A stretch of DNA of 64,000 nt from Branchiostoma belcheri (lineage: Eukaryota > Chordata > Leptocardii > Amphioxiformes > Branchiostomatidae). The position numbers and the translations under genes were made by a program. The stretch lies in contig NW_017804354.1 of assembly GCF_001625305.1 (NCBI RefSeq), forward strand, positions 1,030,019-1,094,018. The letters are read 5' to 3'. Shown here in pieces: positions 1 through 11,887 of this stretch (position 1 is its first letter; every line of letters starts with the position of its first letter). Below the pieces are notes generated by a model. The model was not told the origin of the DNA. It did no database searches and saw only the letters and a program-made list of their open reading frames with translations.

Positions 1-235
1 CCAAACGCTCCGCAACCATTTCTCACCGCGCCGAGGCAAGATTCCAACCGCTCCACACCCATTTCCCACCGCGCCAAGGCAAGATTCCAACCGTTCCGAA
101 GCAGGATTTCTCCGCGCTCCAGGGCAGAATTTCTCGTCGCTCCAGGGCAGAATTTCTCGTCGCTCCAGGGCAGGAAGCCTCCTACCCCAGACTTGTGTAC
201 AGTGGACGGTCCCCAATTCAGGGGTCATTTCCCGG
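1..235 (+). repeat. Minisatellite-bearing repeat, left copy of an inverted pair
   Basis: The first 180 bases are made of repeated units built on the motifs CGCTCCAGGGCAG and ATTTCTC. Then comes a unique stretch around GACTTGTGTACAGTGG. The same sequence returns in reverse complement at 3126-3360, and its end returns in direct orientation at 1496-1620. No coding role is supported: the long frames crossing it are periodic artefacts of the repeat. Confidence 0.8.
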
Positions 236-1494
236 CATGCTTTGTGACCTTTGACTCTCAGAGCGCGCGAGTTTTACTGCAGGAAGGACTGCAGATATCG
301 CCCAAGTTTGGAAATTAGTGCTTTGTGCTCCGCAGCTGTGCAGTTTTCGAGGTAATTTTTTTCCCACACGTCTTTGTAGAGGTTATTGGCATTATGTCTA
401 CGTGTAGTTTGATATAGAACTGCTCCGCCCACCCGAGGAGTTTGGTGCCGTCCGAGGGCGTTAGCCCATGCTTTAACTAACTTAGAACCCAGCCATCCTT
501 CCGAAGTAAAATATATCTGATAATGTTACAGATATGTATAATGAGCAAAAGAGTTGATGTGTAGGAAAATGTGTTACTCTTATATGATAAAAGATGAAAT
601 GCACTGGCAACAGAACTTTGTACAATGGTGCACCTCAAGTGTTGATTATGAGAGTAAAATAAGGAATAAAATGGAAGACATACTATAGCTAGAGTAGAGG
701 AATTGACCTGCACTTAGCCCAGTGTGACAAAAATGTGCTAATAAAGTTCTTCAACGTTATCATCTTTTTAAGTGTGTATCAGTCACATGTTTTTTTTAAA
801 CATTTCACTCAGTCTAATTCATGTAAATACTTTCTTGCAGGGCCATTCATTGGAAAACACACGAATTTCTCACCAGTGTCAAAATGACGAAGGAAGGGAT
901 CTGGCGCTGCAGTAGAACGTGTGTCCATGGCATCACTTTTCGTACAAAAAAAAAGCAGCATGGAGTTGACATTATACACACATACCAAAGTATTTTAATT
1001 GATGTAGCTATTGTCATTGATTTTTCATTTCAATTGTATTAAACTTGTGCTGGAATTAGCTATAAAATAAGTAAGGTTTCTGAAAATCGTCCTAAATCAG
1101 AAGCCATAAATCTTCAAGGAAAATGAGTTGCTGAAAATCAGTTTTAAATCTGATAAACCTACATCAGGTTATAGGGATAAGCCGGTTGTGATTCCTGCAA
1201 CTGCTCCATTATCTACTCGGAATGGTCGGGAATTGGTTGAAAAAGCGTAACGATAATATCACGTGACTCTGCCAGGTCAAAACTACTACTCTATCCCGAC
1301 CCACTCCGACGAAAAACAACAACAACGAGAAATATAACGTCAAATGCTACACAGCATCAAAACCCCTCTCCCCAACAAGCTACTTCCCGGTTAAATATTG
1401 GAATGCTTTTGTTGTTGTTTACATGATGCGCGTGTTTCCTATAGAAATAAAAATAATCTCCGGAAAGACTGTTTCTTCTGTTGGATTTACAGCC
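110..1494. repeat. First copy of a 1.3-1.4 kb near-identical tandem duplication
   Basis: This block matches 1496-2764 almost base for base over most of its length. The two copies are separated by a single N at 1495. The main difference is a replacement around 470-640, where the second copy has a palindrome instead. I see no gene in it. The arrangement could be a true tandem duplication or two haplotypes placed side by side by the assembler. Confidence 0.85.
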
Positions 1495-1495
1495 N

Positions 1496-2764
1496 CTCCG
1501 CGCTCCAGGGCAGAATTTCTCGTCGCTCCAGGGCAGAATTTCTCGTCGCTCCAGGGCAGGAAGCCTCCTACCCCAGACTTGTGTACAGTGGACGGTCCCC
1601 AATATTCAGGGGTCATTTCCCGGCATGCTTTGTGACCTTTGACTCTCAGAGCGCGCGAGTTTTACTGCAGGAAGGACTGCAGATATCGCCCAAGTTTGGA
1701 AATTAGTGCTTTGTACTCCGCAGCTGTGCAGTTTTCGAGGTAAATTTTTTCCCACACGTCTTTGTAGAGGTTATTGGCATTATGTCTACGTGTAGTTTGA
1801 TATAGAACTGCTCCGCCCACCCGAGGAGTTTGGTGCCGTCCGAGGGCGTTAGCCCGAGGATGGCACCAAACTCCAAGGGTGGGCGGAGCAGTTCTATATC
1901 CGCTAAACGAGATTTGATTATGAGAGTAAAAAAAGGAATAAAATGGAAGACATACTATAGCTAGAGTAGAGGAAATGACCTGCACTTAGCCCAGTGTGAC
2001 AAAAATGTGCTAATAAAGTTCTTCAACGTTATCATCTTTTTAAGTGTGTATCAGTCACATGTTTTTTTAAACATTTCACTCAGTCTAATTCATGTAAATG
2101 CTTTCTTGCAGGGCCATTCATTGGAAAACACACGAATTTCTCACCAGTGTCAAACTGACGAAGGAAGGGATCTGGCGCTGCAGTAGAACGTGTGTCCATG
2201 GCATCACTTTTCGTACAAAAAAAAGCAGCATGGAGTTGACATTATACACACATACCAAAATATTTTAATTGATGTAGCTATTGTCATTGATTTTTCATTT
2301 CAATTGTATTAAACTTGTGCTGGAATTAGCTATAAAATAAGTAAGGTTTCTGAAAAATCGTCCTAAATCAGAAGCCATAAATCTTCAAGGAAAATGAGTT
2401 GCTGAAAATCAGTTTTAAATCTGATAAACCTACATCAGGTTATAGGGATAAGCCGGTTGTGATTCCTGCAACTGCTCCATTATCTACTCGGAATGGTCGG
2501 GAATTGGTTGAAAAAGCGTAACGATAATATCACGTGACTCTGCCAGGTCAAAACTACTACTCTATCCCGACCCACTCCGACGAAAAACAACAACAACGAG
2601 AAATATAACGTCAAATGCTACACAGTATCAAAACCCCTCTCCCCAACAAGCCCACTTCCCGGTTAAATTGGAATGATTTTGTTGTTGTTTACATGATGCG
2701 CGTGTTTCCTATAGAAATAAAAATAATCTCCGGAAAGACTGTTTCTTCTGTTGGATTTACAGCC
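1496..2764. repeat. Second copy of the tandem duplication
   Basis: It is a near-identical copy of 110-1494 and begins immediately after the N at 1495. It continues at 2765 into unique sequence, whereas the first copy stops at the N. That asymmetry is what one expects when an assembly gap has been closed between two alleles. Nothing coding is supported inside. Confidence 0.85.
1801..1898. repeat. 98-bp palindrome (hairpin) in the second copy only
   Basis: Two 37-nt arms, 1801-1837 and 1862-1898, are inverted complements with two mismatches around a 24-nt loop. The left arm carries CTGCTCCGCCCACCC. The first copy of the duplication has only the left arm (about 415-452), followed by unrelated sequence. 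The structure resembles a foldback element or the remains of an inverted duplication. Confidence 0.8.
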
Positions 2765-3125
2765 ATAAAGTCGTATGTATTTTACCATTATATCCAATGG
2801 GACACCGAAACTGGAGTATGGGACTCCACATTTACGTTAGTCATCTGCAGTCCACGGGGCCACAGCCATTTATCCCGATCGCAAATTTCTCGGGAAAATA
2901 ATGGGCCCTTAGATTAAACAGGGCATCTAGCACAAGCCAACACATCATAGTACACGTTAAGCATACTGTTAAGCTAAGGGATCCACGATTTTGGGTAACC
3001 AAGATTTAGACTGGTAGCCTCACGATACTGTAGAGTGTAGCGATCTTCCAGTTAACGTAAGAGCGATTGAGCACAAAATACCCTCCTCTCACGCACAAAA
3101 ACACTTTAGCTTGTAAAACTACACG

Positions 3126-3575
3126 AAATGACCCCTGAATTGGGGACCGTCCACTGTACACAAGTCTGGGGTAGGAGGCTTCCTGCCCTGGAGCGACGAG
3201 AAATTCTGCCCTGGAGCGACGAGAAATTCTGCCCTGGAGCGCGGAGAAATCCTGCTTCGGAACGGTTGGAATCTTGCCTTGGCGCGGTGGGAAATGGGTG
3301 TGGAGCGGTTGGAATCTTGCCTCAGCGCGGTGAGAAATGGTTGCGGAGCGGTTGGAATCGTGTCGTGGAGCGGTGAGAAACTTTTTGCGGAGCGTTTGGA
3401 ATCGTGTCGTGGAGCGGTGAGAAATGGTTGCGGAGCGTTTGGAATCGTGTCGTGGAGCGGTGAGAAATGGGTGTGGAACGGTGAGAAATGGGTGTGGAAC
3501 GGTGAGAAATGGGTGTGGAACGGTGAGAAATAGGTGTGGAACGGTGAGAAATAGGTGTGGAACGGTGAGAAATGG
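3126..3575 (-). repeat. Inverted copy of the window-start repeat plus 21-bp minisatellite
   Basis: Positions 3126-3360 are the reverse complement of 1-235. The block continues into longer units containing GGAATCGTGTCGTGGAGCG. From about 3458 to 3570 it becomes a 21-bp tandem array of roughly five units containing GGTGTGGAACGGTGAGAAAT. The long open frames on both strands here are repeat-driven and not supported as genes. Confidence 0.8.
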
Positions 3576-5300
3576 CCTGGTGAAGGCTTGTCGCGTTGTA
3601 CCTATAGTCTTTCGTATGATGACCAGTGCTACCGTCCCTTTCCCTTCATCTGAAATGACAAATGTCCAAAATGACAATGCCCCATTCTTTTCCTGCGAGA
3701 CCTTGTCTCTACAAACAAGGCAGGTGGACGGGACAAGTGTAGAAAGTGGAAGCCACATTGTAAGTCGTAGAAGCTGTAGCACATGCCTGTAACAATGAAG
3801 GGTTAATGACCCACATCAATGTGTTTATTGTGACATAACACCTGGTCGGCGACCTATGGAAGTATAGCCACTAAACAAACCGCTGAGTAAGCGAAGCGTT
3901 ATGTCACTGTAAACACCGATATGAGTTCACCGGAACTTTGGAATAGAACCGGTATTCCATTTGTGGTTATTTTGGGCCAAAAGAATAGAGTAAGCTTCCA
4001 TTTGAAGTCATCTGAGGTCATTTGGATGTTTCATAGCCTGTGTATACACAACCTCTCGGCTGGAGGTTAATGACCCCCACCCCAAGAGTGGGGGGCGGCA
4101 ACCTAGGGCGGCGGCCGCCAGGAGCGCGATTTAGTCAGGCTAGATGTTTCAATACAGAACTTTTTTCAAAATTCATATGTATTGAGAAGTTCTGTATTTT
4201 GTTATGTATTAGTTAATAAATTGGTTGATGACAAGACGGTAACCATTTCTATTCAACAAGGAAACGTGCTACAAATGTCAGCAAAAAGAGTCCACTCCCC
4301 TGCATAATGGTTTGCTCCAGGATGTGCATTATTCTGCAACAAAGCACACTTGTGAGAATAAAGCACACTTGGCAATACTTGTATCATGCTAACTGTGACA
4401 TTACGGTGTCATAATCAATATGGAATGGGGGCTTCTGATTGGTCAACGCTAACTGGCTATATGATAATACCACTTTCAAGCAGCTTTCCACTTTGTAGCA
4501 TGTTTTATTACGTTGCACCTTATGTTGCTCTAAGCGACTGTACTACAGAAGGCAGTGCCTTTGATATATCTTTGCTAACTCGGCGCATAGAACGCCGGCC
4601 CCGAATGGGTATATAAGGTGTGTGCCTTGAACGGACCGATGGCGAACTAAACCCGGAAGCGGCGCGCTCTTTTACGCGGTACTTATATATGTGTTCGATA
4701 GAGTTTAAGGTCATTATATAGAACAGCTTTGCGTTTAACTAAAAAAAAAACAACATAAATTGGAAATTTACAGCCACCCAGCAACATATATCTCCTTTAC
4801 ACAAGTAAAGAATGGTAGTACAGTACCATACAGTTCAGCAAATGATGCACAGAATGCATCTAGTCTCTGCTGATGACAGCTCAGTTTCTGTGATGTCATC
4901 ACTGGCCAGTGTTGTGATGGCGCTGACAGACAGAAGCCAGTGGGCTGTATATGTGGACGGCAAAAGGCTGCGCACAAGTGGCACTGAGTAGTGGAAAGCC
5001 CATGCGCGGAATTCACTGGCTGTGCAGCAACAACAACTTGAGGAAAGAATTTTGTTAAGTCCCTAATGTATCAAATTATATAGACTTAGATTGAAAGCTC
5101 ATCTGTGTTGGTAGATTCCATAGTGGTAAAGTTTAGCTTTCATCCAACACAAAGAAGGAACTCACCATAACTTTTCGGTCGAACTCGTCAACCTTCGTCA
5201 GATGAATGATCCACTCGCTGCCGTCGTTCCGGAAGTCGGAAGTGTGATGACGTCAGAAGTGAATCGAAAGTGGCGGGAAGACGGAATCTCCCACCGTCAC
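3576..5300. other. No recognisable gene
   Basis: I see no convincing exon, RNA gene or element in this stretch. It includes a short poly-A tract at 4741 and a GC-rich patch near 4100. Small frames present here lack family resemblance or splice support. Confidence 0.5.
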
Positions 5301-5313
5301 GGTTCAAAGAGGG

Positions 5314-5723
5314 TTGATGGGCACTAACGTTACGCTCACGGTCATAAAAGATGATGGCTCGCTTGATATAAGAATCTACAGAAAACCCACCCAGACGGAT
5401 CGATATTTAAACTTTAGTTCCAACCACCCACTTGAACACAAACTGGGGGTCATTCGTACTTTGTTTTATAGAGCTGATATGATTATTACCAACCTCCAGG
5501 ACAGGAAGGTAGAGAAAGAACGTATCACTCAGCTCCGGCCTTGTTAAACTGTGGGTACCCTAGGTGGGCCGTTTCTAGAAAAGTTGGTCAAGAGTTGGTC
5601 AAGTCATCTGCGTACTTGAAGAATCACATTAAGTTAACTCGGAGAATAACTAAAAGCCTGGAAAGAAGTTTTATTCAACATCTTGGGCGCTTTCTGTCCT
5701 ATTATAAAAGTGGCGAATTTTAG
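5314..5723 (+). pseudogene. Penelope-like element reverse transcriptase fragment, frameshifted
   Basis: The first frame (5314-5547) contains DGSLDIRIYRKPTQTDRYLN and SNHPLEHKLGVIRTLFYRAD. This is the conserved block at the end of the reverse-transcriptase domain of Penelope-like retroelements. The reading then shifts by one base near 5540 into the next frame, which starts LNCGYPRWAV, also expected for this family. The upstream catalytic motifs and the downstream GIY-YIG nuclease are not visible, so this is a truncated dead copy. The family assignment comes from recalled conservation. The frameshift is read directly. Confidence 0.75.
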
Positions 5724-5929
5724 GGTACACCTACACAAATATTTACAACATTACGCTGAGTCACAACCTATGACCTTGATATTCGATCAATCACCATGAT
5801 AACACATATGTAAAAAGTCAAACAACAACTCTTATGATATAACGTCAAAATGTGTCTTTGCTCTTAAAATTGGCCTTTAAAAATAAGATTCAGAAAAAAA
5901 GTGGCGAATTTAGGGCCCCCTCCGTTACA

Positions 5930-7345
5930 GACAAACCCCAAGTGAGCCTCGCTAGACCACGCCACCGCATACCCTCCTCAGACAGGATGTACACATGTGC
6001 CGCCAGAAAGTAGTACGTGATAAGTTCTCAGTTTCTTTTTGAACTCTTGGCATAATTTACCGACTGTGCCTTATCTGTCCAGTAACAACATACTATAACC
6101 ATGTTTGTTTTTATGTATGTTTATTAGCCCCATTGTTTTACTTACTAGTCCGGAGCGGATGAATACAGAATATCCCGTCGCACACCGACCCAGCTTCAGT
6201 TGGACAGGAAGGGCGGTGGTGTGAGGTGGGTGGGTGCTGCAATGGCTGGTTGTTTTGTGTTCCAAATTGTCTCTTCATTGTTTTCCAAGTTACCAAGAGT
6301 GAATCTTAAAGATGTGAAAGTTACTCGTATGTAATTGTGGACAGGCTCCTGAAGAGGAAAGTTCATAATATTCTGCCGTGCCATGTAGTTGGGCCGCACC
6401 GGAGGAAAGACGATTTATTCTGCCGTGTGTAGTTGAGCCACGCCTTGTTGTGTAAGGCCGGCCGTTGGTGAATTTGCCTCGCCACTATGTCAGTTTGTCC
6501 AAACCTGTTTCCCTGGTGTGTAGTTCAAAATAGTAGGAAACATTCTGTACTCTGCTGACACGACATTATGCCCCCCATTTTAACAGTTCTTGATAAAATT
6601 TGCCAAGGTTGAGTATTTGTAAGGCTGACCGCGGCTGACATCTGTGATGGATTATCTTGTTTACGTGTCCGCGGGCGAGAACTGTGTGGTCAACAATATT
6701 CTCGGACGACTTGGTCGAAATAATCATAAGGCCTAACACATACATACTTTCTTGTACATGACATTTATGTTGATATATTTCCGCCAAGAATAAGATGTCT
6801 ATAATATTCTTTAGCAAGTAATTGTAAAAGTAACATGGTTCCAACTGTCTCCACTTAAGCTGATTAAAATTGTCCGCTGATGTCTTTTCGAGAATCAGAT
6901 CAATTTTTTTATTATTCTGATAGGCACCGATTTAAAAAATAGACGAATTTTACAATTATCTGACAAATCTTTTTGTTTCCTCTACAGCAACTCCTGAGAT
7001 GAACATCAAACAACATGGGTTAGCTGACCATCGGACACCATCCCATCTAGAACACACAGCGGGGCACGAGACCTTACTATGGTCGTTGAAAACAGCATTT
7101 TTCTGCAACAAAGCAAGCACAGCTTGCAAAATTGGGACATTAATCCCCTAACCAATCTACATACACTACGTTATATGTCAACATTGGGGACCAGTTCGCT
7201 GGGTGAGGGCTTTTAAGGCCTCTTTGGGATCTCCATCTATCGTCTTGATGAACGAAGTTAATTGACAGACCTGCGGTAGAACATCCAGCTTACTCATGGT
7301 TAGGTCTACTTTTACAGCTGTCCATCCTCTTGGAAACCCATGTAT
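5930..7345 (+). repeat. Diverged copy of the dispersed gene-tail repeat
   Basis: Several blocks match the 41.2-43.1 kb and 62.0-63.6 kb units in the same order. They are a block at 5933-6020 (GACAGGATGTACACATGTGC), a block near 6640 (GACATCTGTGATGGATTATC), the terminal exon at 6988, and the 3' tail near 7280. Sequence between the blocks is diverged, so this copy is clearly older than the 41/62 kb pair. On the opposite strand, 18040-18120 carries a short related fragment. Confidence 0.7.
6988..7151 (+). CDS. Candidate terminal exon of the dispersed gene-tail family (copy 1)
   Basis: A polypyrimidine tract and AG at 6986-6987 precede an open frame that starts with two bases of a split codon, then TPEMNIKQHGLADHRTPSH, and runs to a TAA ending at 7151. 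The other family copies at 42756 and 63282 start with the same TPEMNIK peptide in the same phase after the same kind of acceptor. That conservation is the main reason to call it an exon. Upstream exons are not identified, and the C-terminal half differs from the other copies. It could be a pseudogenised gene end. Product unknown. Confidence 0.4.
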
Positions 7346-7802
7346 GGTTTTGTCCTATTGTGTAGTTACATTTAACATCATAGAATATTTTATTCTATTT
7401 CTATTTGTATCACCAACAAGATCAAAAATGTCCTGTAACATACCCAGAAGATTCATCGTGCTTGTGCTTGACACACAGGAGAAGTCGTCCTGCATGACCC
7501 TGCCCTGTGACAATCTTTACCAGGTCCAGCCTTTCCCATTCCTCTGTATTGTGCTTGTATTTTGACGGGCCTTTCAGTCTCCCCATCATCTACTTCCTAT
7601 ATTTGATAGCAATTAAAGAGTTTGTAAAATTTGATGTCTTCAAATTGGTCAACTTTGATTGATGGACCCTTAGTACGTGTAAAGGCTAAGGAATGCTCTG
7701 CCTGGAGAAACCACCTGGCATAGATGATTTAAAGCAAAGTTTGAATTTCTTTGAATTCATGAGTTGCATCCCTTGTCAAGAATTCATGAATTGCATCAAT
7801 AT

Positions 7803-10007
7803 ATATCGGCTATTTCACAATCAGGTGTACCCAAAGTGTATCACTGAGGGTCAAAATTCAACTTCATTATATTGTAGATTTGTTGTTTTCAGTTCAAAGA
7901 CACATGTTTTGGGCATACTATTCTAAAAGATCTCCGCACAATGAGCTTTTATAAGTTCGTTTCAGGGTATTCTATAGATGGACCATTGGGGGGGTACGGA
8001 CGCTACAACTTTAAACCTACTTGGACAGTAACATACCAAAGATTCAAATAAGGAATAACAAATGGTTGTTAATCCTTATTACCTTCCATAACTAGCATTT
8101 GCTAACCTAGAAATCCAAAATAAGTTGCAGTATAACTATGTTCTGGCATTTTCTGGTCATTTATTGTAAAACGGTTTGAATGCTATTCTATTGCTACTTC
8201 TCTAACATAAGGTCAAACAGTTTTATTCTTAACCCATGCAGTTCAGCAGCCAAAGTTTGGTACTTTTTCATCCATTAGATGTTTCTGCATGTAATTCCAA
8301 CAGTGATGCCTGTATAACATGACTTGCAAACATTTGCAACCTGTACTGCCTCATCCTGAGCTTCTGCTTCTCCCTGTGTTCCATCAAGAGCCTTGGATGT
8401 CCTTGCAGGATTGTCTTCTTCCCTAGCCTTGCGCTTTCTTTCACGGTCCTTCTCCCATGCAGCTTCCAAGCGGGCAGGGTCATTTCTTTGATTAGCCCTG
8501 TATCTTATTTTCTTCTCTGTATTCTCCTTTCGGGGCATCTTTTTCCTACACCATAGAGTAAACCAATAATTATCTTTAAAACTCAGGATAAATGTATACA
8601 TTAATCTAGTTTTTACATTTCAATTTGTAACTTCATAAATTTGCATAATTAACAGTGTAGTTTGACATTTCATCAGAGTCCATTAACTTGCATCTCACAG
8701 AATAATTCTATGCCCCCCTCCCCCATATTGGTCTGGCACAAGCAAAGAAAGAAAAGTTTCTCACCTCAGCAAGTCCTCTTCAAAATGACTGTGGCATCGA
8801 TCCTCAGTTACACCGGAAATAAGCGGTCCGTAACTCCAGATACCTGTGAAACTTTTTTATACTCGTCGCAGAGTGATATTAACTAAGATCAGACTCTTTC
8901 AACCACCAACTGAACTATGCTCAGAGCACATGGTCTGAGAATTGTGGCCAGTCTAGGACAGTTAGATCTCTTGGGAGGTATCAACTTCCTGTCATCTGTG
9001 GCTGGTGTTGGAAGTAACCATTTATGATGTCTTGGAGGGGTGTGCAAATATACATGTACATGTAGGTTGGTGAAAAAATAGCAAAAACACATCTAAAATT
9101 CTTGACAAACTCATATATTTAGTGCAAATTTGAGTAATCTGTATCTGTTTCAACTTCAATTGATGTACTAACTCAGATTTCAACCATTTATAGATAAATT
9201 TTGGCAGTATTTTGCTGAAAACCGTAAGTGGGGGTACGGACGCTACGGGGGTACGGACGCTACATTTTGATGTTCATGGTGCTATACTAGACAGAGTCTT
9301 TATGACAGCAATGATTTCAATGGTGTTTTAGTATGTGCCAATAGAGACCTTCTAGCCATCAAAAGCATTAACCTGCAGGATTTACTAATTGACGAAATCA
9401 AGGGGGGGACGCTACAGGTTTTTTCGGAAAATGACATCCTGAACTTCGATCTCCGATTGTAAGTCATATGAATGAGGGAATGGTACCATTCTATTTCTGA
9501 ACCTTTACACACATCATACCTTAATTTTAAATGGTAAATCAACACCTATACCAGTATATTTCAGAGTTACACACAGAAATATCCATTGAAACTAGGCTGG
9601 AAATTGGTAACGTGGGTTAAAGTGAAATATAGCCCTGATGGAACAAAAAAAGGGGTATCATCATCAAATAAAAGTAAAATATCACAACTAGACATATGAC
9701 TGCATGTAGAAAGCAAATAGTTTTTAATTAGGAAGTACATTATTTACTTCCAGATCTAATGCTTAGAATTAGTAAAAATTGAATGGTCCTCGGTAACGCT
9801 TAAAAACGCCCAGTTTTAGACAACGTCTTGGTCAATATTTTTCCTAAATATTAACCGATTTTTAAAATTCTTTTTTTGTTGTGTTCCATCTTGCACCAGC
9901 TGTTTGGAAATAAAAGTCTGAAACAGTCATATGTTATGTAGACTTTGCTATCCACTGGTAACATGTTGGAAAAAAATGGGTACACCTGATTGTGAAATAG
10001 CCGATAT
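7803..10007. mobile_element. Inverted-repeat-bounded 2.2 kb segment
   Basis: A 31-bp sequence at 7803-7833 containing GGCTATTTCACAATCAGGTG reappears as its reverse complement at 9977-10007. The segment encloses the MPRK-type ORF and three copies of a GGGGTACGGACGCTAC motif (7990, 9233 and 9249). It could be a DNA transposon with short terminal repeats, or two inverted copies of another repeat. No transposase or target-site duplication is evident. Confidence 0.4.
8275..8538 (-). CDS. Small basic protein starting MPRKENTEKK (87 aa)
   Basis: The ATG at 8538 directly follows an AG, so it may be the first coding codon after an acceptor. The first 45 residues are highly charged (ending DRERKRKAREED) and probably form a basic helix. 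Residues 70-87 have a Cys cluster, CKSCYTGITVGITC. N-terminal MPRK segments with basic helices are common in lancelet and cnidarian transposon-associated proteins, but I do not recognise a specific family. The segment is enclosed by the inverted repeat pair at 7803 and 9977. Confidence 0.4.
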   Translation of the reverse strand: MPRKENTEKKIRYRANQRNDPARLEAAWEKDRERKRKAREEDNPARTSKALDGTQGEAEAQDEAVQVANVCKSCYTGITVGITCRNI

Positions 10008-10009
10008 AA

Positions 10010-11870
10010 AAAACATGTCAGCAATCTCGCCTCCATGACTCGCGTGTCTAGCTCTATGCCTAGAAAGGTGATAGTTGTGTCTGCTCTGTTTATGAAATGA
10101 ATGCTTGTTGGGACTGGGGTCTTGTTTCGTCAGTGCCTGATTCTGAATGTAGGTCATATTTCGGACGTGCAGAAGCTAGAAATGAACATTTGGGCTATGA
10201 AGCTGTGCAAATGTCAAAATCAGATGCTACTTCAATGTAGTTTCAACATAGATGTAACTGTGTTCTGATTGGGTACTTAAGAAAATCCACAACTTTACCC
10301 TTTCGTTCTTTTGGGACAACAAGCCTGGCAAAAAGTGTCAAACAGTATATTTACTCCAAGTGTAAAAGCTTACAAGCTGCATGGGTAACAAGATTGATAC
10401 AGGCAGATGAAAATAACATACGACTATGGCAAGTAATACCCCTACTTTAATTACTAATCTATTACTTATAACTTTATTACTATTCCCAAAGCAATGGACA
10501 ATTGGGATCATACATCCGCTGTTTGTTTGAATCAGGTGTGAAATGCCAAGTCCAGAACTAAAGAAGTATAACTCTACTTTCGGTCTTTGGCAAAATCTTC
10601 TTATCGGTCCTAGAAAAACGGAATTATCTATTAATCAAGATAAAACACGCAGCAGTGGCCTGAAATGGGAAAGTTTAATTGCTTTCCAAAGAAAAAATGC
10701 CATTCAGTAAGTTCAATGAACATTCAAGTACTAGTAACCATATATCAAACTTATCCACAGTTAACCTCGTACCAGTATATATACTATCACTATAGCTAAG
10801 GTGGTGATGGGGAGGTGGTGGGTCGAAATTCAAACGGAGCGGACCGAAAACATGAACCGCCCCCCCCCCAAAAAACAGAACAAACTGAGAAAGTTCGAAG
10901 GTCACGTGGGGGAGCGGTCACGTGGTTTGTGGGCCGAACGAAATCTTTTAGTTGTTTCTAATTACGAAAAATTTTCATGCGGACAATTTTTCCCAATTAA
11001 CAATTGGATGCAAGACGAAGAGAAGTTCTCTGAGTCGCAAATGGGTTTTAGAAAAAAAGGTACTAGTAAGTCACTTCTTGTGGTAGCGGGTGGTCTTCGC
11101 CTTCTTGTTAATACAGCTGTTGACCCTCTTCTTGAAGACCTGGTCCTCCGGGCTTGTTGGTGTTCCCTCAAGGGTCGCAAGGTGTTCTGAAATCAGAGGT
11201 GAAGAAACGTAAGAACACACTGTTGGGTGAAATGGCAACATGCCAATCTAATGTCAACTGAGTCTATGTTGTATACAGATATTTAAGGGGGGCTTTGGCT
11301 CACCCGAGGAAAATCCTTGCCCGGGGCACGAAGGACATTGCTCCGCAACATTTGACCCGGACGAGGAGGGGATATTAGTCTTCATGTTAATTGTTTTATA
11401 ATGCAGTTGGGATATCCTGAGTGGTTGCCGGTGCACCGTCCTTCAGAGAAACAGTTCTTCTCTGTTGGTTGATGACGCTCTCCTCGTACGACAGATTTAT
11501 GGTTGCACAGGTGGCTGACGTTTGTTAGGCTAGGAAGGTCTGAAGTCAAAAACATCACCCTCTGCGGACTGACGACTCGCTCATCTCCCTCTGCTGTTTT
11601 GACCTTCATTCGGCCGTACCCGTCCCCGCACCTTGCTCCAGTCCACGTTATGCAGCCTGCTGTGCTCTTTTTTGCACTGGAAGTTTTCTTTCACCCAACC
11701 CAAAAGAAAAGTTCAGTGCAAAAAAAAAAAAAAAAAACTATTAAAAGCCTAAAAACACGCCAAAATACCCCCAATTCCTCTGCTTGGAGAGTAGTTAACA
11801 AGGAACAACAGACAATAAACTGTATAGTGACTTTAGTGAGTGAGTGACTATACGGTAACGGTATAATTTG
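10010..11870. other. No recognised gene; poly-A tract at 11720
   Basis: Open frames at 10801-11190 (+) and 11382-11609 (-) have no domain or splice support. A poly-A tract lies at 11720-11736. Downstream of it, 11735-11800 resembles 16355-16430, with a shared CCTCTGC(C/T)TGGAGAGTAG block, which suggests a shared repeat. Confidence 0.5.
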
Positions 11871-11887
11871 AGGAACCATACCCAGTC

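Noticed and set aside
3006-3782. 258-residue minus-strand frame with FLTVPHP repeats
   Set aside because: The frame is produced by 21-bp and longer tandem repeats. It crosses repeat and unique DNA without splice or start support, and the opposite strand is equally open.
10801-11190. 129-residue plus-strand frame
   Set aside because: It has no domain, crosses a poly-C/poly-A junction and lacks splice or initiation support.
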